NCBI GenBank assembly: GCA_964440915.1
Contig: CAYTTV010000076.1
Coordinates: 1 to 13,687 of the forward strand
Reading direction: 5' to 3'
Length of the DNA: 13,687 nt
From: CAMPJM01 sp964440915
Lineage (GTDB): Bacteria > Bacteroidota > Bacteroidia > Cytophagales > Cyclobacteriaceae
The notes beneath the pieces are model-generated. The model saw nothing but the letters and a program-made list of their open reading frames with translations, did no database searches and was not told the origin of the DNA. This document shows positions 1 through 7,310 of the stretch, in pieces (position 1 is the first letter of the stretch; every line of letters starts with the position of its first letter). Both the position numbers and the translations under genes were made by a program.

Positions 1-92
1 GGTGATTTAATTGGTGAGTTTATAAACCTTTCGAAATAAATATTCTTCAGGAACTAATTAGCTTTAAATTTTGTAAGTAATTAGGTTATCAA

Positions 93-106
93 GTGAATGC
101 ATTCAC
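93..106. repeat. 14-bp perfect palindrome
   Basis: GTGAATGCATTCAC reads the same on both strands with no spacer. It lies about 250 bp upstream of the sigma factor start and 20 bp from a second dyad at 127-147. A spacer-less palindrome of this kind fits a binding site for a dimeric protein better than an RNA hairpin. The role is inferred; no binding protein is known from the sequence. Confidence 0.5.
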
Positions 107-126
107 GCTCAGCAATAATATTGCAT

Positions 127-147
127 ATTATGGAATATCTCCATAAT
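127..147. repeat. Inverted repeat, 8-bp arms and 5-nt loop
   Basis: ATTATGGA (127-134) and TCCATAAT (140-147) are perfect reverse complements around ATATC. It could form a short hairpin or serve as an operator. No T-run follows on either strand, so it is not an intrinsic terminator. Confidence 0.45.
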
Positions 148-307
148 GGGCAAGGTTTTTGTTGAACCTTTGCAAAAAAAACTTATAACCTTAAGGATTA
201 AGCTTCTTTCTTAGGCAAATGTATAGTAAAAACTTTAAAGGCGCACGATTCGATAAGTTATTTATTATACTTTTTTGTAGCATTTAAAAATAAAGAAAAT
301 AACAAAA

Positions 308-331
308 GGAGAATTAGCGACTTTATTCTCC
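308..331 (+). promoter_or_regulatory. Candidate 5' UTR hairpin before the sigma gene
   Basis: GGAGAAT (308-314) pairs perfectly with ATTCTCC (325-331) around a 10-nt loop. The structure ends 28 nt before the sigma factor ATG. The AAAGGAGA at 305-312 resembles a ribosome binding site but is about 50 nt from the ATG and is partly locked in this stem, so it is unlikely to serve the gene directly. A role in leader stability or translation is an inference. Confidence 0.35.
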
Positions 332-359
332 AAGTAAGTACAGAAACATAAAGCAGTAG

Positions 360-1226
360 ATGAGACAATTAAAAATAACAAACACTATTACCAATAGGGA
401 TAGTGCTACTTTGGAAAAATACTTTAACGAAGTTTCCAAAGTAGGCTTACTGACAGTTGATGATGAAGTAGAACTTGCTAGAAGGATCCGTGAAGGAGAC
501 CAACAAGCATTAGATAAAATGGTAAAAGCAAACCTTAGGTTTGTGGTTTCTGTAGCCAAACAATACCATCACAGCAAAATGCCTTTGAACGACCTTATCA
601 ACGAAGGTAATTTGGGGCTGATCAAAGCTGCTAAGATGTTTGATGAAACGAAGGGCTTTAAGTTCATTTCTTATGCAGTATGGTGGATTCGTCAATCTAT
701 CATGCAGGCCCTCGACAACCACTCTAGATTGGTGAGAATTCCAGGCAACAAGATCAACTCTTTGACAAAAATAAGTCGGGCGGAAGCTACTATCGAACAG
801 CGATTCGAAAGACAGCCTACTGAAGAGGAGCTGGCAGACTTTATGGGCTTAGAGGTTTCGGATATTAAAACAGCCAATACGGCTGCCATTAGACAATCTT
901 CTTTGGATGCGCCCTTTGCCGAAGGCGAAGACAATTCTTTGCTGGATGTTTTATACAATCCCGATGAAGAAGGTGTAGACGATCATCTTGTCAACCAAGG
1001 CTCATTGTTGACTGAGCTTACAAGGATGATGTCGTTATTGACTGATAGGGAAAAGGAAATCATTATCATGCATTTTGGCATTGGTAGAGACTATAGCCAA
1101 TCGCTAGAAGACATTGCCGATAGCTTGGGCCTAACCCGGGAAAGGGTAAGGCAAATCAAAGAAAAGGCGCTTAAAAAATTGCGATCAAAAGCAGGTCTTA
1201 AACTGTTACAACCTTATTTGGTATAA
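360..1226 (+). CDS. rpoD: Sigma-70 family RNA polymerase sigma factor (RpoD/SigA type)
   Basis: This 288-residue protein is a sigma factor that directs RNA polymerase to promoters. It starts MRQLKIT, as Bacteroidota RpoD proteins do, and lacks region 1.1. Region 1.2 spans about 15-48 (LEKYFNEVSKVGLLT). Region 2 spans about 50-123, with the core-binding stretch DLINEGNLGLIKAA and the -10-recognition helix YAVWWIRQSIMQAL. Region 3 spans about 130-210. Region 4 has a helix-turn-helix at about 249-274 (LGLTRERVRQIKEKALKKL). The length is normal for the phylum. The linker after region 2.4 reads HSRLVRIPGN, whereas the phylum's primary factor, as I remember it, reads QSRIVRLPLN, and several other core positions also differ. 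It may therefore be a group 2 paralogue rather than the housekeeping factor. The start is fixed by an in-frame TAG immediately upstream. The gene stands alone and ends at a strong terminator. Confidence 0.95.
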   Translation: MRQLKITNTITNRDSATLEKYFNEVSKVGLLTVDDEVELARRIREGDQQALDKMVKANLRFVVSVAKQYHHSKMPLNDLINEGNLGLIKAAKMFDETKGFKFISYAVWWIRQSIMQALDNHSRLVRIPGNKINSLTKISRAEATIEQRFERQPTEEELADFMGLEVSDIKTANTAAIRQSSLDAPFAEGEDNSLLDVLYNPDEEGVDDHLVNQGSLLTELTRMMSLLTDREKEIIIMHFGIGRDYSQSLEDIADSLGLTRERVRQIKEKALKKLRSKAGLKLLQPYLV

Positions 1227-1242
1227 ACATAATCGAATACGT

Positions 1243-1284
1243 AAAAGCCCCAATGGAAAAATTCCTTTGGGGCTTTTCTTTTTT
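1243..1284 (+). terminator. Intrinsic terminator of the sigma gene
   Basis: An 11-bp perfect stem, AAAAGCCCCAA (1243-1253) with TTGGGGCTTTT (1267-1277), is followed by CTTTTTT (1278-1284). It lies 16 bp after the sigma gene stop. The 3' arm plus tail is repeated at 1285-1297 (GGGCTTTTCTTTT), giving a second possible pairing partner. On the minus strand the same hairpin is followed by a weaker GCTTTTACG tail and may also stop pgeF transcripts, making it bidirectional. Confidence 0.88.
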
Positions 1285-1418
1285 GGGCTTTTCTTTTATA
1301 GACCTAAACCCAATCAAGCCATTATACTGAAAACATTCATTTCTTAATGCTATTTTCTCTCACCATACGGAAATACATAAATGAATAAGGCCGACCCACT
1401 GAGTCAATCTTAACCTGC

Positions 1419-2210
1419 TTACTTTACAAGCATGATACCCGCCGCAAATCTTCCTTCATGAAATGCTCTTCGGGCCGAAAAAAAATGATCGTGATGCGTA
1501 TAAGTGCAAATCGCTGCGATTTCAATGTTGTCTTCGGAAACGCCCAATGCAACGGCCTGTCGCTTGTTGGCTTCCCAAAGATTAAAAAGTGCTTTCCCTT
1601 GGATTACAGGACGAAGGAGTTTATCGACATCAGCAGGAAAGGCCGCATGCACGGCTTCAATCACCTCTTCGCCTACCTCATAAACGGATGGGCCAATTGA
1701 AGGGCCGATACAGATTTTCAACTGCTCGACCTCAGAAAAAAACTGATCCTGCATGAGACCAATAGTATTGGAAAGGATTTTCGCTACAGTTCCCCTCCAC
1801 CCTGAGTGTACTGCAGCAATCACTTTTCTATTGGGATCATAAACTAAAACAGGAACACAATCTGCCGCCAGAACTGCAATGCAAACGCCAGGAACAGCGG
1901 TAATTAAAGCATCGGATGCTACTAGCGATTCAACTTTTGTCGCTTTATCCACTACCATCACATTATTGCTGTGCGTTTGTTGAGGAAAGATCAATGTCCC
2001 TTCAGAAGTGCCAATCGCCTTAGCCAACTTATGGAGATTCTGATGCACATTCTCAGGCGCATCGCCTATTCCATAGCTTAAGTTGAGGCTGCTTCTGTCT
2101 CCATTGCTGCAACCGCCATCCCGTCCACTAACAAAATGAACTATGTCTTCTGCATCGGCTAATTGTTGAAATTGCCATAGGGACATTCCTCCTGTTGTTC
2201 TTTTGTGCAT
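1419..2210 (-). CDS. pgeF: Peptidoglycan editing factor / YfiH-LACC1 family purine nucleoside-active enzyme
   Basis: The protein is a 263-residue YfiH (DUF152, multicopper polyphenol oxidase-like) family member, predicted cytoplasmic. Family members prevent mis-incorporation of serine into peptidoglycan precursors in E. coli. Related proteins, including human LACC1, act on purine nucleosides. Family metal/active-site positions are visible as H80 (QQTH), C118 (AADCVPVLVYD) and H135 (AAVHSGWRGT). The late family motif CTYTHHDHFFSARRAF is at about 235-250. The start used here gives a 5-bp gap after the msrA stop. An alternative ATG at 2186 (residue 9, MSLWQF) is preceded by AGGAGG, but only one base separates them. 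It is probably co-transcribed with msrA and converges on the sigma factor gene. The family is clear; the substrate in this organism is not. Confidence 0.92.
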   Translation of the reverse strand: MHKRTTGGMSLWQFQQLADAEDIVHFVSGRDGGCSNGDRSSLNLSYGIGDAPENVHQNLHKLAKAIGTSEGTLIFPQQTHSNNVMVVDKATKVESLVASDALITAVPGVCIAVLAADCVPVLVYDPNRKVIAAVHSGWRGTVAKILSNTIGLMQDQFFSEVEQLKICIGPSIGPSVYEVGEEVIEAVHAAFPADVDKLLRPVIQGKALFNLWEANKRQAVALGVSEDNIEIAAICTYTHHDHFFSARRAFHEGRFAAGIMLVK

Positions 2211-2215
2211 GATTA

Positions 2216-2872
2216 CTAATAATCTGCCTTGAGTTTTTCTTCAAAATTATTCTTGAACTTCTCAAATTTGGGCAAGCTCACATTTTTCACATAGGGATCA
2301 TTGGGATTGATCCTGCAGTAGTCCTGGTGATAATCTTCTGCCACATAGAACTTATGGAAAGGCACAATTTGAGTTACGATTGGCTTTTCGAACTTTCCCG
2401 CATTGTCCAATTTTTTCTTGTAGGCATCCGCAGCGTTTTTTTGGGTTTGGTTGTGATACAGGATAACGGAACGATACTGCGGCCCAACATCCGGTCCTTG
2501 ACGATTGAGCGTTGTAGGATCGTGCACATCAAAGAATATCTCTAGGAGTTCGTCGTAGCGAACTATCTCAGGATCATAGTATATCATCACAGCTTCAGCA
2601 TGACCTGTCTTTCCCGAGCTGACTTGCTTATAGGTGGGATTTTGTTCTGATCCACCTGAATAGCCCGAGACCACTTCCTTAACCCCTTCTACCGCTTCAA
2701 ATATCCCCTCGATGCACCAAAAGCAACCACCAGCAAATGTTGCCTGCTCCAACTTGTCCCGCTCTTCGCCGGTTAAGGTTATTGGAGCGTCTTGCTGATT
2801 CTGCCCTTCTGCACAAGAAAGAAAAAACATCGCCAAAAACAATGGCGCCAATAAAGTTGATTTTATATTCAT
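2216..2872 (-). CDS. msrA: Peptide-methionine (S)-S-oxide reductase MsrA, exported lipoprotein
   Basis: MsrA reduces the S form of methionine sulfoxide in oxidised proteins. The 218-residue product has an N-terminal hydrophobic signal ending in a lipobox-like FLSC with C20 as the lipidated residue, followed by a polar linker. This places it in the periplasm or on the outer membrane rather than in the cytosol. The catalytic motif GGCFWC lies at 48-53, with C50 as nucleophile. The MsrA core motifs GYSGG, HAEAV and GPQYRSVI follow, and YHQDYC ends in C186, a likely resolving cysteine. The -3 position of the lipobox is F rather than the usual L, a tolerated variation that slightly lowers confidence in lipidation. 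No fused MsrB domain is present. It is the first gene of a unit with pgeF and is divergent from the small ORF at 3120. Confidence 0.95.
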   Translation of the reverse strand: MNIKSTLLAPLFLAMFFLSCAEGQNQQDAPITLTGEERDKLEQATFAGGCFWCIEGIFEAVEGVKEVVSGYSGGSEQNPTYKQVSSGKTGHAEAVMIYYDPEIVRYDELLEIFFDVHDPTTLNRQGPDVGPQYRSVILYHNQTQKNAADAYKKKLDNAGKFEKPIVTQIVPFHKFYVAEDYHQDYCRINPNDPYVKNVSLPKFEKFKNNFEEKLKADY

Positions 2873-3020
2873 ACTATTAAAACTACGGGTTGTCTAAAAA
2901 TAAAACAAATGCAAGGTCAAACTCATTTAATATAAAGCCTGATTAGAAAGTTATCGGGATTATACTTCTAAACGGGTTACACAGTCAACATATTGGAAAG
3001 TTTTAAAGTTTGCCAGGTAT

Positions 3021-3052
3021 TGCTAAATCCATTGTTTTACTGGATTTAAGCA
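3021..3052. repeat. Hairpin-forming inverted repeat in the divergent intergenic region
   Basis: TGCTAAATCCA (3021-3031) and TGGATTTAAGCA (3041-3052) pair over 11 bp with one bulged base, around a 9-nt loop. It lies between the divergent msrA and 3120 genes, 68 bp before the latter. No T-run follows on either strand, so it is not a typical terminator. It may be a leader structure or an operator. The rest of 2873-3119 shows no gene and no clear promoter match. Confidence 0.45.
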
Positions 3053-3119
3053 CAGGGAATGAATAATATCGAAGCATGACCAAATCATAGTAGATCAAGT
3101 TATTTAAAAAAATAAGATT

Positions 3120-3338
3120 ATGGAAAAATTAATGACTGTATTAGCAGGTGTGAGTATAGGCCTTTTTGGCGGGCTGATTTTGTCGCAAATGCATTATGAA
3201 ACACTTTCATCTGAAACAAATGAAGTGCATGGCCACGACGATTCAATGTATGGGAAAGAAGGCACCTACCAAGACCAATCTAAATCGGGAAAAGCACAAG
3301 GATTGACAAAAGAGGCCAAGACAGGCAATACGGATTAA
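3120..3338 (+). CDS. Small hypothetical protein with one N-terminal membrane helix
   Basis: This 72-residue product is not recognised as a named family. Residues about 6-23 (TVLAGVSIGLFGGLILSQ) form one hydrophobic, glycine-containing helix. A hydrophilic tail follows, containing HGHDD and several Lys/Gln/Gly residues. The layout, a short membrane anchor with a charged disordered tail, resembles YtxH-like stress-associated proteins, but the similarity is only architectural. It begins with ATG and ends with tandem stops TAA TGA. It lies 81 bp upstream of the HTTM gene on the same strand and is divergent from msrA. Coding potential is supported by the clean helix at the N-terminus, but the size leaves some doubt. 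Confidence 0.65.
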   Translation: MEKLMTVLAGVSIGLFGGLILSQMHYETLSSETNEVHGHDDSMYGKEGTYQDQSKSGKAQGLTKEAKTGNTD

Positions 3339-3419
3339 TGAGAGGTGCTCAATGTTAACATGCTGATTGGCTGACAATTTAGATACCTTTCTATATCTAC
3401 AAACTGCTGCCCTAACTTT

Positions 3420-4937
3420 ATGGAGATACTCGATCCCGTAGACAGTCAAAAGGAACACTCCTCCCTAACCCATAAGAGTTGGAAGACCAATATATTTAGT
3501 GTCATCAAATCTTTAGGCACATTAGATTTAAGGTCGCTTGCTCTTTTGAGGATTGGCATTTCATTCGTACTGTTGTTGGACCTATGCATTAGATTGGGTG
3601 ATTTGGAAGCACATTACACCAATCTTGGTGTGCTGCCATTAACTGCTTTATTTGAATATGCCTGGCACCCATACCACTTTTCCCTTTATACGGCAGCAAG
3701 CAGCTTTCCCTTGATGGTGTTTTTGTTTGGCCTCAACATCACTTGTGTGATTGGCCTTTTACTTGGCTATCGGACAAGGCTTTTCACCTTTTTATGCTGG
3801 ATTTTTATAATATCTCTGCACAACCGAAACCCTCTTGTACACCAAGCTGGCGATGACCTTTTACGGCTTATTCTATTTTGGAGTCTTTTCCTACCTTGGG
3901 GATATTATTACTCTCTGGATGCAAAAACGAATAGTATTAAGCCGAAAAACAAACGCACTCAATATCGGTCATTTGCTTGTTTTGGTTATATACTTCAGAT
4001 TTTCTATGTCTATTTTTTTTCCGCCCTCCACAAAACCTCACCTGAATGGACAACAGATTTCACCGCCCTATATTATGCATTGAGTCTGGATCAAATTCTT
4101 ATGCCTTTTGGCAAATTGATATACCCATATGAAGGCTTTCTGACAATACTTACTGCAGCAACTTATTATACCGAGATGCTTTTGCCATTTGTGCTTTTCA
4201 TTCCCTTTTTTACAGGTTGGTGGAGACTTATTTTTGTTGCTATCATTGGCTCGCTGCATCTTGGCATAGCACTTTCACTGAATGTTGGACTCTTCCCTTT
4301 GATCAGTACCATTGTCATGCTGGGGTTACTGCCTATTTTTGTCATGAACAAATTTGATCAGCGAGTTCAAAAACTCTCTACGAAATACTTGCCCGTACAG
4401 AATGCTCCTCTAAAGAAAAAAGGGCATACGTGGTCAAAAGAAAGACCAATCATGGCCATATTGGCTATCTTTTTTATTCTCTATACTTTTTCGTGGAACT
4501 TAAGAACTGTAAAAATCCCTATTGGCGAGTATGGCATGCAGTGGGTTGGCCACACTTTGAGAGTTGACCAATTTTGGTCCATGTTTGCCCCTGCTGTTTT
4601 CAAAGACGACGGGTGGTTTATTGTAGAGGGTACAAAAGAAGATGGTGAAAAAATAGACTTGTTGAGACAAGGCAAGCCTATTAGCTTTGATAGACCCGCT
4701 TATATTGCAGGTACATATAAAAATGATCGTTGGCGTAAGTATGCAGAAAATATTTTGTTTGTGTTTAATAGCCATTATCGCTCCTACTATTGCCACTATC
4801 TTATGAGGAAATGGAACGAAAATCATGATAACCAAGTAAGACATTTAGAGATCATATACATGAAAGTCCCTTCACTGCCGGATTATGAAGAAGAGGGACC
4901 TTTTGAAGAAAGGTTATGCACGTGTAGCCTTGATTGA
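3420..4937 (+). CDS. HTTM domain multi-pass membrane protein (vitamin K-dependent gamma-carboxylase-like)
   Basis: The 505-residue protein carries an HTTM (horizontally transferred transmembrane) domain, the membrane domain shared with vitamin K-dependent gamma-carboxylase. Domain signatures are LDLRSLALLRIGISFVLL at about 35-52, LHNRNPLVHQAGDDLLRL at about 133-150, and YFFSALHKTSPEW at about 198-210, including K205. Hydrophobic segments occur near 40-57, 97-116, 121-134, 148-163, 187-203, 243-264, 269-290, 292-308 and 344-358. A soluble C-terminal region of about 145 residues follows and ends in a CTC motif at 500-502. Bacterial members mostly have no assigned function; carboxylase activity cannot be claimed. 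No signal peptide is seen. It follows a small membrane protein gene and converges on the GH95 gene, with stops only 39 bp apart. Confidence 0.88.
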   Translation: MEILDPVDSQKEHSSLTHKSWKTNIFSVIKSLGTLDLRSLALLRIGISFVLLLDLCIRLGDLEAHYTNLGVLPLTALFEYAWHPYHFSLYTAASSFPLMVFLFGLNITCVIGLLLGYRTRLFTFLCWIFIISLHNRNPLVHQAGDDLLRLILFWSLFLPWGYYYSLDAKTNSIKPKNKRTQYRSFACFGYILQIFYVYFFSALHKTSPEWTTDFTALYYALSLDQILMPFGKLIYPYEGFLTILTAATYYTEMLLPFVLFIPFFTGWWRLIFVAIIGSLHLGIALSLNVGLFPLISTIVMLGLLPIFVMNKFDQRVQKLSTKYLPVQNAPLKKKGHTWSKERPIMAILAIFFILYTFSWNLRTVKIPIGEYGMQWVGHTLRVDQFWSMFAPAVFKDDGWFIVEGTKEDGEKIDLLRQGKPISFDRPAYIAGTYKNDRWRKYAENILFVFNSHYRSYYCHYLMRKWNENHDNQVRHLEIIYMKVPSLPDYEEEGPFEERLCTCSLD

Positions 4938-4976
4938 TTCAGAAAGGGCTTATCCAAAAAGCAATTTTCATCTTTA

Positions 4977-7295
4977 TCAAAGCAGTTCTAATGCCCCATT
5001 TAAAGTATAGGCCTTCCCTTTCTCAGTAGAAAGTTGTATTAGACTATCGCCATAACGGACTTTACAGTCATTGCCTAGGTTAGATATTATCCGCAATTGC
5101 TTCAATTGTCCGTCTTCCCAATCTTGATCAATCACAAAGCCGCCTCTTGCCACGAGGCCATGTGCATGGCCATGTGACCAGGCTGCTGGCAATGCCGGCA
5201 GCAAGTGAATTTCTCCAGAATGGCTTTGCAGCAACATTTCAGTGATGCCTGCTATGGCGCCAAAATTTCCGTCGATCTGAAAAGGTGGGTGGGTATCAAA
5301 TAGATTGGGCAAAGTAGATTGTTGCAAAAGCTTGATCAAATTATCATAGGACGCTTCTCCGTCATATAGCCTTGCGAAAAAATTGATAATCCAAGCACGG
5401 CTCCAGCCTGTATGCCCTCCTCCATGCGCCAGCCGGTAGTCTATTGTTTTTCTTGCCGCCCCCATAAGCTCAGGATTATTTTGCTGGGTAATTTGATTTC
5501 CAGGATGCAAACCATATAAATGGGAGATGTGCCGATGACCTGGCTCTGGTTCTTCAAATTCTTCTGTCCATTCCATAATTCGCCCATCTTGTCCTATTGC
5601 TGTAGGCGTCAGTTGTGCTAGTACTTTTTCTATTCGTCTTCGGAAGCTCGCATCTTTTTTCAACACCTTACTGGCAGCAATTGTGTTGCTTAACAACTCC
5701 CGAATAATCATATGGTCCATTGTAGGGCCCATTACCATTGTAGCAATTTTTCCATCCCTTGTTTTAAAAGTATTTTCTGGAGAAATGGATGGTCCCGATA
5801 CCAAGAGTTTTGTGTTGGGATCCTCAACCAACCAATTGGCACAAAATTCGGCTGCCTCTTTCATTACTGGATACCCTAACTGCTTTAAATAATCCGTATT
5901 TTCTGTAAATAAATAATGCTCCCACAAATGTTGCGCACACCATGCAAGGCCCATTGGCCACATGGCCCATTGGGTTTCTCCATAAGGCTCAGTGAAATGC
6001 CAAGCATCTGTTGTAAAATGAGCTACAGCTCCCTTGATGCCATACATATCCTTTGCAGTCTTTCTGCCGTCTGGTCTTAGTTTGTCCAGAAACACCAGAA
6101 ATGGTTCATGCATTTCAGAAAGATTGGTGATTTCCGCTGGCCAATAATTCATTTGAATATTGATATTGATATGGTAATCCGCGCTCCATGGTGGCGTCAG
6201 ACCATCCGCCCAAATCCCTTGCAAGTTTGCAGGAAGTCCACCAGGCCTCGAACTGCTGATCAGCAGATACCTCCCAAATTGATAATAAAGCGTCAGCAGG
6301 TGGGGGTCTACATTGCCTTTCTTTAAGGCTTCCAATCGATTGTCAGTTGGAAAATAAACTGCGTTATTTTTCCCCAAATCCAAGCTTACGCGGTTGAAAT
6401 ATTGCTGGTAGTCAGCTATATGCTCCTGTCGGATATGATCATATTGTTTGTTCTCTAGCACAAACATTTGGTTCTGCGACACCTTGAATGGATCTTCTCC
6501 CCAATAATCTGTTGCTGCGGTCAGGTATAATGTTACCGCATTAGCATTTTCAATTTTCAAGACACCGTCCGTCTGTAGTATTGAACCTCCCTCATGGAAG
6601 ACCTTTAACCTGGCCATCATTTTTACCCCTATGCCATCTCCAACATGCTCTTGCATCACAATCTCCCCATTGTCTATAGAAAACTTTGCCTTATCGCCAG
6701 GTCTTGTCAGTTTTGCCGTGAAGCTTATGGCCTTTTGTTTGTTGGCAGTAAGCCTTATCACCAAGGCTTGGTTTGGGGCAGAGGAAAATATTTCTCTTGA
6801 AAAATCAGTATCTCCTGATGTATAGCGTACAGTCGCTATAGCTGTTTCCAAATCAAGACTCCTTTGGTAATTGTGCACATTTTCATCATCCGGAAAGTCC
6901 AACCATAAATCGCCCAGCGTTTGATAAGAACTCGAAATTGTCTTGTCTCCCATCATCGTTTGTTGGGCTAGCTGCTGGGCTTCATCATACTTTCCTTCAA
7001 AAAGCAGTTTCCTCACTTTAGGCAAAGCTTCTTTTGCTGCCGGATTCACAAAATCAAAATCCTTACCCGTCCACACAGTTTCTTCGTTCAATTGCAACCT
7101 TTCGTGATTTACCCCACCAAAGATCATGGCGCCAAGCCTACCGTTACCAACAGGCAATGCCTCATTCCAATTGGTTGCTGGCTGATTATACCACAGTTTG
7201 AGCGCATCTGGATACGCTGTCATCTGAGCACTTAATTGAACACTACCCAACCAAACAAAAAGTAAAAACAAGGTAAATTTCTTATTCATATACAT
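4977..7295 (-). CDS. Glycoside hydrolase family 95 alpha-L-fucosidase (or alpha-L-galactosidase)
   Basis: GH95 enzymes release terminal alpha-linked L-fucose, or L-galactose in some members, from glycans by inversion. The 772-residue protein starts with a signal peptide (hydrophobic residues about 7-22, likely cleaved after LSAQ), so it acts in the periplasm or outside. The N-terminal domain has WNEALPVGNGRLGAMIFG (43-60) and LNEETVWTG (69-77). The (alpha/alpha)6 domain has NINIQMNYWPAE (377-388), PSISPENTF (502-510), GHRHISHLYGLHPG (586-599), GHTGWSRAW (627-635) and IDGNFG (674-679). By analogy with the Bifidobacterium AfcA enzyme, E507 is the likely acid, D675 and asparagines in NINIQMN the other catalytic residues. 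Length is usual for the family. A second ATG at 7289 (MNKKFTLF) is an equally good start. It lies downstream of the TonB-dependent receptor on the same strand but behind its own spacer and a hairpin. Confidence 0.94.
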   Translation of the reverse strand: MYMNKKFTLFLLFVWLGSVQLSAQMTAYPDALKLWYNQPATNWNEALPVGNGRLGAMIFGGVNHERLQLNEETVWTGKDFDFVNPAAKEALPKVRKLLFEGKYDEAQQLAQQTMMGDKTISSSYQTLGDLWLDFPDDENVHNYQRSLDLETAIATVRYTSGDTDFSREIFSSAPNQALVIRLTANKQKAISFTAKLTRPGDKAKFSIDNGEIVMQEHVGDGIGVKMMARLKVFHEGGSILQTDGVLKIENANAVTLYLTAATDYWGEDPFKVSQNQMFVLENKQYDHIRQEHIADYQQYFNRVSLDLGKNNAVYFPTDNRLEALKKGNVDPHLLTLYYQFGRYLLISSSRPGGLPANLQGIWADGLTPPWSADYHININIQMNYWPAEITNLSEMHEPFLVFLDKLRPDGRKTAKDMYGIKGAVAHFTTDAWHFTEPYGETQWAMWPMGLAWCAQHLWEHYLFTENTDYLKQLGYPVMKEAAEFCANWLVEDPNTKLLVSGPSISPENTFKTRDGKIATMVMGPTMDHMIIRELLSNTIAASKVLKKDASFRRRIEKVLAQLTPTAIGQDGRIMEWTEEFEEPEPGHRHISHLYGLHPGNQITQQNNPELMGAARKTIDYRLAHGGGHTGWSRAWIINFFARLYDGEASYDNLIKLLQQSTLPNLFDTHPPFQIDGNFGAIAGITEMLLQSHSGEIHLLPALPAAWSHGHAHGLVARGGFVIDQDWEDGQLKQLRIISNLGNDCKVRYGDSLIQLSTEKGKAYTLNGALELL

Positions 7296-7310
7296 TATAG
7301 CTTATGTTCA

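Larger units (their letters stand above)
1..359. other. Non-coding region upstream of the sigma factor gene
   Basis: No convincing gene is seen here. A 12-codon open frame runs in from the left edge and stops at 37-39; it could be the tail of an upstream gene but cannot be judged. The stretch is AT-rich and contains several perfect dyads: a 14-bp palindrome at 93-106, an 8-bp inverted repeat at 127-134/140-147, an 8-bp palindrome CCTTAAGG at 189-196, and a 7-bp inverted repeat at 308-314/325-331. I found no full match to the Bacteroidota promoter (TTTG, about 20 bp, TAnnTTTG); AACCTTTG at 165-172 is a near match to the -7 element but lacks a partner. The sigma gene start is fixed by an in-frame TAG at 357-359 directly before the ATG. 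Confidence 0.6.

Noticed and set aside
1..39. Open reading frame from the left edge ending in TAA (about 12 codons)
   Set aside because: It could be the end of an upstream gene, but twelve codons give no way to tell.
304..312. AAAAGGAGA as ribosome binding site of the sigma gene
   Set aside because: It is about 50 nt from the ATG and partly paired in a hairpin; an in-frame stop directly before the ATG excludes a start nearer to it.
3080..3119. Promoter for the small ORF
   Set aside because: No match to TAnnTTTG with a TTTG about 20 bp upstream was found; the AT-rich stretch alone is not evidence.
3380..3399. TAGATA-N8-TATCTA inverted repeat before the HTTM gene
   Set aside because: Six-base AT-rich arms with an 8-nt spacer are expected by chance in such a spacer.
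4013..4020. Run of eight T in the HTTM gene as a phase-variation switch
   Set aside because: The run is short for slippage-driven switching, encodes a plausible membrane segment (YFF), and the frame is intact.
4500..4844. 114-codon minus-strand open frame
   Set aside because: It is antisense to the HTTM gene, whose C-terminal region is continuous and in frame; no family resemblance.
3420..4937. Vitamin K-dependent gamma-glutamyl carboxylase activity for the HTTM protein
   Set aside because: Only the membrane domain is shared; carboxylase function in bacterial HTTM proteins cannot be inferred from that.
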